NCBI GenBank assembly: GCA_019915135.1 | Contig: JAHLMK010000005.1 | Coordinates: 1,736,001 to 1,800,000, forward strand | Direction: 5' to 3' | Length of the DNA: 64,000 nt | Origin: Strobilurus pachycystidiatus | Taxonomy: Eukaryota > Basidiomycota > Agaricomycetes > Agaricales > Physalacriaceae | In this document: piece after piece, positions 1-11,212 of the stretch | Layout of the letters: each line of letters opens with the position of its first letter | How positions within the stretch are numbered: position 1 is the first letter of the stretch | The notes under the pieces: model-generated | Databases searched by the model: none | What the model was told of the DNA's origin: nothing | The model's input: only the letters and a program-made list of their open reading frames with translations | Program-made: the position numbers and the translations under genes

Positions 1-354
1 ACTATATTCTCCATGTTCGTGCTCCGAATCCCTCACAAATTGGGGAAAAGACCGAACACAGCAGAGAGCCAGACAGAAAAGGAACTCAGGAAGACTCCGA
101 ATGGGCGACGGGCGTCTAATACATCAGTCATGTGATATTCTGATCGGGGGATTCCCATGCTATGTACTTATGAGGCTCAGGTTGCTGTTTTCTTGAATAC
201 CTCTTCCCTCATTCCCGCATCTACATAAATTGAGCGTGGCGGCTTTTTGTAGCTCCCCTTAGTCGCCTTTTTTCCACAGTCTCAAACATCTTTCTGGAAC
301 TGTAGGCAACGTAGAGTCGGACTCCGACAGTATTGTGGCGCAGGCAAGCTCATT
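1..354. other. Non-coding left edge
   Basis: No convincing gene. The stretch is the probable promoter and 5' leader of the plus-strand phosphotransferase-like gene that starts at 355. The short minus-strand reading frame here overlaps that gene and shows no recognisable domain. Confidence 0.5.
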
Positions 355-1483
355 ATGTCGCGTACGAAAATCTGGGAGTACATCCTCCTCAAACTGCTAG
401 CTCGGGAGGATATTCTATATCGGATACTTGGTCCCCTTCTCCTTTGCAAAGGGAAAGTCGCTGAAAATCCATCTGTGGTATGTAACACTTTCATGACTGG
501 GTTCATGACTGACAGCGTTCTTCAAGGTCAGCACAAGCCACATGACTGAAGACGAGATCTACGAATTAACCGAATCTGCCCCCATGGTCGACGGCGGCAC
601 TTTCTGGATCGAAGAATGCGACAAATACAACTACGGACGCGTCGCACGGATAGCAACCGATGCTGTTACCAAGCGCCTAGACGTACACAATAATATCGAG
701 CTCCTATCGATGAATTTAGTTCGCCAATTCACGACTATTCCTGTTCCTTTGGGCCATCGTGTGACTGGAACCCCGTTCGGTCAATTACTCGTCCAAGAGT
801 ACATTGCGGGTCGGACTGTCCACGAGCTCTGGCCGACACTGCGGTTTTGGCAGCGCTTCAGGATCGCACTCACCATTCGATATTACCTTTATCAGCTGCG
901 TTCCCTGACCAGTTTTGGCGGTCAACCTGTGTATCCTGGTCCTGTCTCCATCGACGGGACACCGCAGCCATGCACAGGGCGTCTGTTCTCCAATCCTGGT
1001 CCTGGTCCCTTCACGACCTATAGACAGCTCAGCCGGTGGTACCAAAATCGCTTGGTTCTCATGCAGAAGTACCGCAATGCAGAACAAGACATAGCGCCGT
1101 TCGACGGGAGTGCCCCTCTCGTCTTTACGCATCAGGACTTACATGCGCGGAACGTCATCCTGGGAGATGACGGCCAACTATGGATGATTGATTGGGCAGA
1201 AGCCGGATGGTATCCGTCGTGGTTCGAGGCTGCAAGCATGCAGCTGTTTGAAAGTGACCCCAATCGAGCGACAGTACTAGAGGGGTGGTCTAGTTGGATA
1301 CCGTTCATCGCTGGAAGCTGTGATGGGACAGGGCAGCTTCCTTTCATGAGGCACATTGCATACACGCTGATGTGCCTTCCCCCAAATATTATCAACTTGG
1401 TGAGTCCCATCGCGGTCATCACACCTTTGAAGTTTCTGATCATTCTCTCCAGCTTGGCGACGAAGATACTGTTGAACATGTAA
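355..1483 (+). CDS. APH/kinase-fold phosphotransferase-like protein
   Basis: Two exons, 355-477 and 527-1483, separated by a 49-nt GT-AG intron (gtatgt...caag) that keeps phase 0, giving about 359 residues. The C-terminal half carries the hallmark of the aminoglycoside phosphotransferase/choline-kinase fold: a catalytic loop of the HxDLxxxN type (FTHQDLHARNVILGDDG) followed by a metal-binding IDWAEAG segment. An upstream VQEYIAGRTV motif matches the hinge of the same fold. This family is greatly expanded in Agaricomycetes and nearly all members have unknown substrates. Enzyme class is inferred; drug resistance should not be assumed. If the first exon is wrong, translation could start at 542 with little loss to the domain. 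Confidence 0.85.
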
Positions 1484-1745
1484 ACGCCATAGCAGTACCT
1501 GTCAGGCCGTGATGGAAGCTTATCTAATATCTTACTACTGAGGAAGCCCTTTCGCTGAAACCCACAAGTCTCTAAGCGGGAGGGGGGGTCTCGTTAGACA
1601 GTTCAATATCTGATGACATGGCAATATCATGTAGCAGAACATAAGGACAGCAAAGGACTAGCAAGTGATAGGATATACATAGTGTGGCGTAGATAACGCA
1701 TCGAGGTAGAATACATGGTCTCGCAAATACAACCTTATCAGTTAT

Positions 1746-3924
1746 TCATACTTCTTGTTCGTACGCATCCATCCACGACATCGGAGGGCGGTCCCCATCA
1801 TCCTCATCCTCGTCCTCATCCTTATCGTCGTCCTTCTCATCTTCATGCATCCGCGCCAGCTGCTCCGGTGTCGTCGTCGTGTCATTGTTCTCTATGATCA
1901 CCAACGGCGCCGACTCCATCTCATCGTCATCTCCTTTGTCGTCGAGGGTATACAGCTGCGCCTCTTCCTTCGTGTCCGCCCCAGGTATACCATCCGTATT
2001 GACGAAAAGATCCTTGAGAGCATCGTAATTGATACGCTTGCTGTATTTCGGGTTTTTCTTAATGAGGTTCCGCACGCTCTCCGCCGCCGTCGAGGCATGT
2101 GCGCTCGATGAATCTCTTGGCTTCACTTTACGACGCTAGATAGGGTGAACAGTAAGAAAACATACACAACCACGCGCGGGACTCGAACGAACGGACCTTG
2201 CGGCTTTTCGAAGTCTTCTCCGAAGATTGATCGCCTTTGGCTGCGGAACAACCGTTCAGCAAAAATGCCACTGAGAGCGCAAATTGGTGTGACGTACCTG
2301 CCAATGCCTCGAGATAGTCGCGATTTATCTCAACCCACACACGCTCTTTGATTCTCACCTCTTCGTCTGTGAGAAGGAACCTATCCAGCTCATCTTCATC
2401 TAGACCCGTCAGCTCGTCGACGACAGAGATCTCAGCCAGCCGTCGCTGCTCAGCTTCGTCGAGGGCCTCAGACAACTGAGTTCCTTGTGATGTCTGGAGA
2501 AAGGTAGAGACCTCCTCGGCTACGGCAGTTGAGACAGTGTCGTCCATTGGCGTCAATTGCGGAAGGGAGGAAGAGGAAGGGTCAACGAAAGTTGTCTGAG
2601 TATCAGGCATAGATGGGTCGTCTTCGGGCTCTGGGAAGAACAGCGGTGTGGGTGCGGTACTCGTTCCTGCTAGTATGCCAGCGTTGAGGAGAGCGGGATC
2701 GATAGACGGTGGTGGAGATGCAGACTTGGCTGCCTGGGCTTCTGGTATCTCCGACTCTTCCGAATCTTCGCGTTTTCTCTTCCCTTTCCGCTTCTTCTTT
2801 TTCAATTCCTTCACCGCATCCTCTCCCATCTCCTTCGCCAATCTCTCTTCCTCTTCCTTTTCTCTACCCTTGGTGAACGCAGGTGGGTCGACCTCGGCCT
2901 CCAGCCATACGCTTCGAAAGTCTCCCACAGTCAACTCGCCACTGGGGGTATTCTTGAACTCCTCGAGGCGCTTCTTCAGAGTCGTGTCCGCAATCTTGAC
3001 GACCTGAACGATCTCCTCGACACTTCGTCTGAAATTGTTCATGCGGGCCGCGAGTAGAAGAGCGGCTCCGCATATACCGGCTGGCCGACGTCCTCGAGTC
3101 ATCCAGTCACGGTCGAAGCGCTGTACAAGCCGAACAGCATCAGTGGCGACCTTGTGGGTCTCGTCGCCGAATTCTAGTAGGGCAGAGAACCGGGATATGT
3201 AGTGGGAGGGGTCGACGAGCGGGAGACGGAGATTGAGAGTCTGGACGAGTTGGAGATATGTATGGCCCAGTTCGAAGACATTGACCTAGATGTATACCAT
3301 TCAGACATCATGAAGGGAAGTAGAACAAAGGGCGTAGATACCTGGAGGAGATCAGAGAAATCGATAAGCATGTAATTCCTAGTCTCCTTCTGTCTGCACG
3401 CGACGTAGAGGCATACGGCGACAACGTTCATGCTCTTGCGGCCCTTGGTGAACTTGTGCTCTACGGCAAGCGTGTACAGTCTCGTCGCGGCTAGACAAAC
3501 GGATTCCGACAGCCGGAGGATGTTCGCGATGCTCTGAATCTTCTTGTTTGCTATTGCAAAATGTTATCAATAGGAGCCCAAATCCACCAAGGCAGGACGG
3601 ACATACCGTTCGCGATCGTCTGCTCTCGACTCTCTGAATTTCCCCGGTGACCAAAAGGGCCGCTCATCTTTGCACCGGCTTTTGCATCCAGATTAGTGAG
3701 AAAAAAGACGAAAAGATAATGGATAACGCACTGGATCCCATTGCAACGAATGACCCCTGCACCATCGCCGCACCGCTGCTCGTCTCACCAAAGGCAACCT
3801 CATTGACGATAGTGTTCTCCTCGATGACCGTTCCGCAGGCGACGCAAAATCCGTTCCCGGCAGCCGCATCGTATTCGATGACGGTGCCTCCGCACGTTAT
3901 ACAAGTCGGCTGGCGAAGACACAT
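1746..3924 (-). CDS. BRF1: TFIIIB subunit BRF1
   Basis: RNA polymerase III initiation factor that bridges TFIIIC, TBP and polymerase III. Inferred exons: 3924-3732, 3678-3607, 3550-3342, 3285-2298, 2240-2197 and 2135-1746, about 631 residues, frame intact throughout. The N terminus has the TFIIB-type zinc ribbon (CITCGG...CVACG), then a segment ending SREQTIAN and two cyclin-like repeats (FTKGRKSMNVVAVCLYVACR; GRRPAGICGAALLLAARM). A Lys-rich linker leads to the Brf1-specific TBP-binding block (KKRRK-type basic run, then RNLIKKNPKYSKRINYDALK) and a very acidic tail. A 44-nt exon (2240-2197) restores the basic run before that block. The start is ambiguous: an ATG at 3968 followed directly by a GT-AG intron would give a protein starting MPTCITCGG. 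Confidence 0.93.
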
Positions 3925-4344
3925 AATCAGTGGGTGCCGTCGTTGTCGATTAGAAAAAAGCACACCATTGACAGTAAGAGACAGAGGTGAAAAAAAAGGT
4001 AATAATGATAGGCTGGAAGATGGGGGCAAGAGGCGAAGGATGAGTGGAAGGAGGCAGCGAATGTCTTCACATAAAGAAGCCGGAAAGAAGAAGAAAGAGT
4101 CGCGTCGGTCACGATCCGTCACAGCAAATTTAGATTTGACTAGATTTGACACACGCCAATCTTGGGCATCTTTTGAGCTTGCTCAGGCGCTCAAATGTCA
4201 GCCCAGTTTCTATTCGGACAGCCGCGGTAGTAATAAATTAGAAGGTGCGTGTGCGGTATGGTACAAATGTCAGGTCCATGGTATGTAGATTACAGAGAGG
4301 TGAATGCCAAAGAAGAAGAGATTCCGCAGAATGCAAGAGGACCA
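3925..4344. other. Spacer between BRF1 and SEC6
   Basis: About 420 nt that should hold the BRF1 promoter and the SEC6 3' end, both genes being on the minus strand. A short perfect tandem, agatttgact repeated at about 4130-4149, is visible. No supported gene. Confidence 0.5.
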
Positions 4345-6753
4345 CTATCGGTTCAGGAATCGCGAGAAAGCGTTCTGCACGGCCACCTTCTTCATGATGG
4401 TCGGTTCCGGTGCTGTGGAGAGAGCGTAAGTCACACTACGCGCGTCGATACAAGCACAAGAAACGTACGATCTGTCAAGTTCTCCTCCTTCACCTTGCGC
4501 TTGATGCTCTCCATGACCTCACTGACGCCCGACCGGTCCAAGTCACTCCGCGACTTCATCAGAGACTCCACAAACGGTATATTCGGCCCATGCACCCGCG
4601 CGAACTCCCAGAACGACAGGAACGCCATGTCCCGCGACGCCTCGAGCAGCGCGAGGATCTTCTCCACCACGTCAAAGTACGCCTCGAGCTCCTGCGCCGG
4701 TTTGAGGGAGCTGAAGAACTGGAACACAACCCGCACGTCCTCGCGTATCTGGTCTGTGGCTTCTGGCATCCGGAGCTTCGGGGCGTTGGCAAGCGCATTG
4801 AGATATGCGAGGAGATACGTATCCAGGAGATCTTCGATGAGCAGCTCGAGAAGGGATGGGTTTAGATACGTCTGGTAGTCTGTCATGTAGTCCCGCATGG
4901 TCTCCACGATCTGGCGCATGATCCCCTCATACCAAGGCGCCTGGAAGAAGTTCTTCGTCGCCGGCTTCAAATCATTGAAGATGATATCAATGAGCGTCTG
5001 TGTGCACTTCTTCGCAACGTCCAAGTATCCGTCAATGGCGTCGTTGAGACGCTCGTTGATGGGTACGCGATACTTCTCGTTGACGGCGGGTTCTAGACGT
5101 GCAAGAAGGGCCTCGGTGTAGTCTGCAGACTTGATCTGGTCGTTCGCCAGCGCGATGACATACTCCACCAGACCGCCAGCAACCTCTTCCGGCTTCTCGA
5201 CCTGCTTCTTGTACTCTGATTCGATGACCTTGACCCATTGGTCCTGTAACGACCGCATGACGCGGTTCGTCTCGTGGACGACGCGCGACAGGATCGCGCC
5301 TTGTCCGCTGTCCATCGCGAGATCAATTTGCTGATTGACCATCTGGAACAAGATAGCAGCGCCGCCCTGGGTCCCGTACATACCGTCGGCGTCGACCTCT
5401 GGTGGGTCGCGACGGGTGATGAATTCCTCGGTCTCCGTCTTCATCAAGTTCGCAGACCACTCGTCGAGCTTCTTGATGATCACATTCAAGTAATCCTCGA
5501 GAAGAGACTGTTCCTTGCCATCGAGTAAGGGAGGCTCGAGGAGTTCAGGTCGAATACCCAGCTCCTTGGTGTCCGCCTTGTAGGTCTTCAACCACTCAAA
5601 GAGACTGAGAAGGACGTTGGCGCCAGGTTCCGAGGCTACCAGGCCCTTGATAGTACTGTTCAGCGATTTGTGGTAAGCTTTGATGAAATGGGCCTCGATG
5701 TCGTAGTCTGGGGGGAATAATGGGACAACGTCAGATTGGACGCGGATGATATCCTGGTACATCCATTGAAGGTTGTTCAAGAAATTGACGGGATCCTCCT
5801 TATCCTTCTCGTATGCATCATCGAATTTCTGGGCGACGGAGTCGGTTATTGCGCGCATGATTTTCGAACGGTAGTGCTTGATGACGCGTGCATTGGCCTG
5901 CATGGACTTGAACTTCGACGCGGCATCCATCTTTGCTGCCTTCTTGACGAGACGGATAGCTATTGCCTAGAGGGATAGCGTGAGTGTTTGCATGATTGTC
6001 ATTGAACGATAAATACCTTCTCGTCCTCCCTCCCCTCAATTTCGGCAATCTTGATGAGGCGCACGACGACATCTGGATAGCCCGCGCGCACGATGCTGAG
6101 AATGTTTTGTGCGAGCAGAATGATGTACTCGTCGAACTCCTCAATGACCGTATTGAGCTGCTCGAACCAGCGCGCGAGGATATTGCGCGAGTCGGCAGAG
6201 GCCTTCTTGGCCTGATGCGTAGTCTGGTTGCGGAAAGATTCGAGTTGATTGAGGAGATAATGGATAACGAGGAGATTGGGGTGGGGGCCGATGATCTCCT
6301 GTGTGTCGGCGTCGAGTAGCTGCCGGATGGTGGACAGTTTCGTGTTCATTTCGAGAAGGTTGCTGACCATGTCCTCGGTCTGTTCGAAATTGCGATGCAC
6401 CATGGACACCTGTGGGGCATGCTGAGCTTGAGACTGGAGCACACAAGTGGCGACCGACATACTCGGCTGATTTGGTCGAACGTCGCCACGCGATTGGCGG
6501 GATCGCGGCATTGGCGGTCGACGGTAACCATCTCGTCCTTGATCGTCTGCACATTGGCCCGCGTGGAGAGAAGCTTCCTGAGACCCTCCCTGGTTGCGTG
6601 CAGCTGCTCCTTGACACCGCTCTTCAGCCTGGCGTCGATGGATGCCTTTTCCTTCTCGAGCTTTTTCCTATAAGCGGATATTTTGACGAGGTCGTCGGGC
6701 GACTGCAGGTATTCGCCGATGGCCTGGGCGGCCGAGACGGGTGCGGCAGTCAT
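4345..6753 (-). CDS. SEC6: Exocyst complex subunit Sec6 (EXOC3)
   Basis: Subunit of the octameric exocyst that tethers secretory vesicles to the plasma membrane at hyphal tips and septa. Four exons (6753-6463, 6409-6017, 5966-4469, 4412-4345) give 749 residues, the usual Sec6 size. The N-terminal part is a predicted coiled coil (KISAYRKKLEKEKASIDARL), followed by the helical-rod CorEx region (LLNQLESFRN; RAGYPDVVVRLIKIAEIEGR) and the conserved Sec6 C-terminal helices (AINERL-like VPINERLNDAIDGYLDVA; DYMTDYQTYLNPSLLELLIEDL). The last short exon encodes TIMKKVAVQNAFSRFLNR. An ATG further upstream in the same frame exists, but the start at 6753 (MTAAPVSAAQAIGEYL) fits better. Confidence 0.95.
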
Positions 6754-7106
6754 GAGGGTAAGAAGTGAAGATGCGCAGCGAACAGCATTGACGATGGACA
6801 AAAGCAAGTCCGAATGAGGCAATGCACGCCTGCCGTATTGCCGTATTCCAAGTGTGTCGGCCTTGTCGGGCTGCCGAGGGATTCCATTCTTAAGGTCTGT
6901 ACGCTACTGCTTGCTCACTATCAGTATAAGCTGCTATCAATATCAAGTTATTGATAAGAGGCGCAGGGTGACAGCGGTCGAAATAAGTACGGGAAACACT
7001 GAGCACTCTCACGCCCATAACAGGCAATGGCGGCACCCGAGCGCCGCTTTCTTCTTCAACATCATCATCTTAGTGTGATTGTCGGTCCGTATCCTCCTCC
7101 TCCCAC

Positions 7107-9053
7107 ATGCTACGAACATGCTCAGTTACTGCTCGCCGGCGTCTTGTAAGGACGATATCGACCGCAACATCCGAAGATTATGACGTGGTTATCGTTGGCG
7201 CAGGACCCGCTGGACTTGCGCTTGCCGGCGCGCTTGGTGCGCTATCATCATATGCCAATACCCTGCACTCTGCTAAACTACTCTTGCTGACAGGTTCTCA
7301 TCCAGCGATCCGCAACACGCTCAAAATCTCACTCATTGAGGCCGGAGATCTCTCGAAAGTGCGCGACTGGTCGCCCGCACCCGGCGCGTTTTCGAACAGA
7401 GTCAGCTCACTGACGAACGCCTCACAAGCATTTCTCAAAGGCATTACTCTCCCGTTATTGCATCACCTACGCTTCTAAGACATACGTTAGGCATTGGCGC
7501 TTGGGAACACGTCGAGCAGGAGCGTACATGTCCTATGGAGGACATCGAGGTTGGTTGCTTCGCGACTATCTCTCTTTTTTGGCTCAATCTCTCAGGTATG
7601 GGATGGTGTCTCTGATGCCAGGATACAATTCTCCGCCTCCGACTTGCCTACGACACCAGGCGTGCAAGGAGTGTCCCGCCTTACTGAAAATCTCAATTTA
7701 CAACGCGGTTTGCTACGCCATTTGGCAGGGATAAACTCCGTGCACATCTCCGACAAGACAAAAGTCACCTCCATCATTCGCCAGGACGACGACCAAGGCG
7801 GCTGGCCACTGGTCCATCTAGACAGCGGCCGGACCCTCAGAGCGCGTCTCCTCGTGAGGCTTTCTCCTATCTAGAGTAGTCTCAGTTGTTGACAACATTA
7901 CGCAGATTGGTGCCGACGGATTCAACTCACCAGTGCGCAATTATGCAAAGATAGCCTCGTTCGGATGGTCGTACGATACGCAAGCTATAGTCGCGACGCT
8001 CAACCACTCCCCGCGCGCTGCATTCGAGAGACCTAACACAACGGCCTACCAACGCTTCCTCCCCACAGGGCCAATCGCATTCCTGCCGCTGTCTCCCACA
8101 GCGTCCTCGCTGGTATGGTCCACCAAACCTGCATTGGCATCAGCTATCCTCACTTCGGAGCCGTCTGTCTTGCCACGCATGATCAACGCCGCTTTCCGAT
8201 TACCGGAAGTCTCAATGGCCTACCTACATCGACGCATTCTGGAAAGTCAAAAAGCCGGTGTACCACTCACCGGTGATCAAATCAGCGAAGAAATTGCCTG
8301 GCGAGAACAGTCGCACATCATAGACTCTACATCATCGTACGCATCATCCCACATCAACAGTAATACCCCCGATAGTATGGGGATTCCTCCTGCGGACTCG
8401 GATATGCTGCCTCCGCTGGTGACCTCCATTCAGGCAGGGACACCCGCGTCCTTCCCACTCAAGTTCAATCACACGGAAAGCTACATTGGCGAACGTACCG
8501 TACTTGTTGGGGACGCGGCTCATACTGTTCATCCCCTTGCTGGTCAAGGACTGAATCTTGGTCTTGCCGATGTCGAATGCCTAGCTCGATGTATCGGCGA
8601 GGCGGTCCAGACGGGCTCCGACATAGGTGTGTTCCGCCAACCCTCAATTTATGACAGTTTAATTGATGCTAAATTACAGGTACACGAACGTCGCTGTTGC
8701 CATACACACAGGAGCGTTATTTCGAAAACCACAAGCTCATGGCTGTGTTCGACAAGCTACACAAACTGTACTCGACGTCGTTTGGTCCGGTTGTGCAGGT
8801 GCGGTCCATGGGGCTGGAGGTGCTGAACGAGTTTGATACACTCAAAGCGGCGATCATGATGAACGCGGGCGCGGGCTCTCAGGCGTCCAAAAACACTGAT
8901 ATGCGAGCGACTGTGTTTGGGCTGGCTGGGTCCGCGTTCGAAGCCGCGTCGGCTGCGAAGAAAGTTGCTGATGTGGCGAGAGGCGCTGTGGGGAATATGT
9001 TAGTGGGAGGAATCAAGCAGGTTGTTGAGAGATTCGGTCGTACTCAACAGTGA
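7107..9053 (+). CDS. COQ6: Ubiquinone biosynthesis monooxygenase COQ6
   Basis: Mitochondrial flavin hydroxylase of coenzyme Q synthesis (ring C5 hydroxylation), part of the CoQ synthome. Exons 7107-7236, 7294-7440, 7491-7549, 7596-7853, 7906-8626 and 8680-9053 give 562 residues. The N terminus is Arg-rich and suits a mitochondrial presequence (RTCSVTARRRLVRTISTA). It is followed by the dinucleotide fold (DVVIVGAGPAGLALA), the DG motif (IGADGFNSPVRN) and the GD motif (VLVGDAAHTVHPLAGQGLNL). The intron at 7441-7490 begins with GC rather than GT; retaining it would truncate the protein at 7478. It converges on the F-box gene at 9057, only 3 nt beyond its stop. Confidence 0.94.
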
Positions 9054-9056
9054 AGA

Positions 9057-9964
9057 TCACTGACAATGGCAAGGATTTTCTAATACAACGCGCGTGGTCG
9101 TCGAGGATATAGCGCGTAGTCGGTTCGCCATCATGTTGAAGATAGCATGCATCTTCGCGTTTTCGTCGATGACTGTTTCGAGGAAGACATTTCGGAGGGT
9201 TTTTGGGAATCGTGGTAGGACGTCACCTCGCTCATCGTCCGTGCAGATATTCCGTTCGCGGGAGTTCCTGTCCTGTCTGCTCAGAATCTGTTCCAGCTCG
9301 GCGTACAGTCTTCTTGACGGACGTAGCGGCTTCATGTACAAGTGTGTTATACCAGGCGTTTGCAGCCTGATGCGCGCGAACAAGTCCCAAGGGTAATCAC
9401 CAAACCCGTCGAGACGTAAATGCTTCAACCTGCGGCAGACAGGCGGATTCTTGGGAAGGGGTGAAGGGGTGTGTGGAAATTCCCCAAATAGGGAGAGTTC
9501 TATGAGGTTTGGGAGTTCCTGCTCGACGAGTACATCCATTCTGCAATACCCGCGATGTGAAATCTTGAGCGTCTGGAGGGTAGAGGAGTTCATCCGGAGG
9601 ATGTTATTGAAGCTGGAATAGCTGAACATCTGTCATAATAAGTATGTGTAAGAAATGGCGCCGCACGACAATGGCTGGTAATTCGTACGTAAAGTGAACG
9701 ATTTGACCATGCAGCATGATGGGACGCATCATCCACGTCCGTAGACAGGTATCGGATCCCTACAGGCGCGCTCTGAGAAGCATAGAGCGTGAACAGCCTG
9801 TTCATGTCGACGAAGACGCTTTGGAATTTGGTCTCCCGCGAGAGTTGGTAGAAGGCTCGGGACACTAGGGATATGGAGCACCCGGTGATGCCCCCGTCGA
9901 CGCAAGCGTAGCTGAATATGATGAGCCATATTTCTGGCGGCAACGTCGTATGGTGGGGAGACAT
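9057..9964 (-). CDS. F-box-like protein
   Basis: Two exons, 9964-9689 and 9629-9057, with a phase-0 GT-AG intron of 59 nt; about 282 residues. Near the N terminus is an F-box-like stretch (LPPEIWLIIFSYACVDGG, then ISLVSRAFYQLSRETKFQSV), typical of the very large Agaricomycete F-box families. The C-terminal part has leucine-rich-repeat-like segments (LPNLIELSLFGEFP; RRLKHLRLDGFGDY). The first true ATG is 9964; an upstream GTG is not credible as a start. The probable role is substrate selection for an SCF ubiquitin ligase, which is family inference only. Its 3' end nearly abuts COQ6. Confidence 0.75.
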
Positions 9965-11212
9965 TAGGCGCAGAGGTAACACATGGAAGGACGCAAGAGT
10001 CTTTTATTCGGTGTAAACAGTGGGATAACGACATCGGATCCAGTAATACTTTTTCAATGGGGATCTCCGTTTGGCTTGGCTTCGAAAGCTCAGGGGGGGG
10101 AGATGAGCGGGACTGTATAGGTATTCAGGTTCAGCGCCACATCGGAAATTTTCAACAAGCGAGCACCATAGAAAACATGCAGTAAGAGTGCAGTAAGCCA
10201 CGATCTCTACCTCCTAGAACTTTTTCAGTTACCTCACTCATTGAATCTGCGGGTTACGTTGAATATTGCGTTCGTATACATCAGGGATCGTTGATGTGAC
10301 GGTGAACTCCATCTAGGTTGCTCCGGGAGTCACCAATGCGTCCGCAGCTTGAGATTTGGTGCTACTGTATTATTCAGGCCCAAAGAGAGTTCCTTCAGTG
10401 CTAGTCCCATATTACGTTTCTGATTTCCCCCGCAGGCTCGAGGAGGGTTCGAGGCGGCAGGCTGGGAAGGACTCGGTTAGATTCGTGACTGCTGCCTTCA
10501 TGTCGCGCATCTAGACATCCATGTATGAAAAGTCGAGGAATGTGGTTGAACGAGAGGGCGCGATCTCCCTTCGCGGTACGACCCGGTGAAGACCGAAGCT
10601 CCTGAGACATAGGAGGATAGAACATTTCGGTTCAAATATTGAGAAGAATCCGTCCCACGCCGAGCAATGGCTCAGATGTGTATGAGGCCGTTTGTCGTTG
10701 AATGGCTGAAAAGCTTCCGAAACACGTAGTGCTCACCGTAGTGTCAGGTGTCCCGTGTGTAGATTGCCAGTTGAAGGCCGCCATCGGTTTAGTCGCGTCT
10801 TGTGGTTTATACGGTTTGATAGCCATGACGAAACTTGAGATGTGACTGCCTCAAGGCGCAGAGTCCGCCCGGGTGCTGGCTCCATTTGTATGACGGGTAG
10901 AGTGGACCCGACGAGGGGGTGTGCGTCCAAGAGGTGTGAACAGGTGTCAACTTCACGTCGCGGTGTTCCAATTTGCTATGCGCTTAAATACTCATTGACC
11001 AGTTATTTCTACGTCTGCCTAGCCACGGGCAATACAGGTATCTGACAATAGTGCACACTTCTATGTAGAGACAAGATGATGAAAACTGCATAGTGAACTC
11101 CTCAGTACAACATACCAATGAGACACGACGTAACACAGCGATTCGTGATAAGTTAATGCATATAAATATACAGAATGTTCCATCCTATGTATAACAATCA
11201 AAACTCGCAAGA
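9965..11212. other. 1.25 kb spacer without a supported gene
   Basis: Only short open frames occur, none with a recognisable domain. Minus-strand frames at 10401-10930 overlap each other and lack splice-linked continuity that I can support. The stretch should include the F-box promoter and the RGP1 3' region. An AT-rich segment with TATA-like sequence lies near 11158-11172. Confidence 0.45.

Noticed and set aside
355..1483. Aminoglycoside resistance gene by name of its fold
   Set aside because: Fungal APH-fold proteins form large families with unrelated, mostly unknown substrates; the sequence gives no sign of horizontal transfer and it contains an ordinary fungal intron.
1755..2111. Plus-strand frame rich in hydrophobic and Arg residues (118 residues)
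   Set aside because: Antisense of the BRF1 acidic C-terminal exon; its hydrophobic look comes from reading GAT/GAC/GAG codons backwards.
2178..2196. A TFIIIC B-box-like string (GTTCGAGTCCC on the minus strand) inside a BRF1 intron, suggesting a tRNA gene within a polymerase III factor gene
   Set aside because: The flanking T-stem does not pair and no A box or acceptor stem can be drawn. The segment is fully explained as intron sequence either side of the 44-nt exon 2240-2197.
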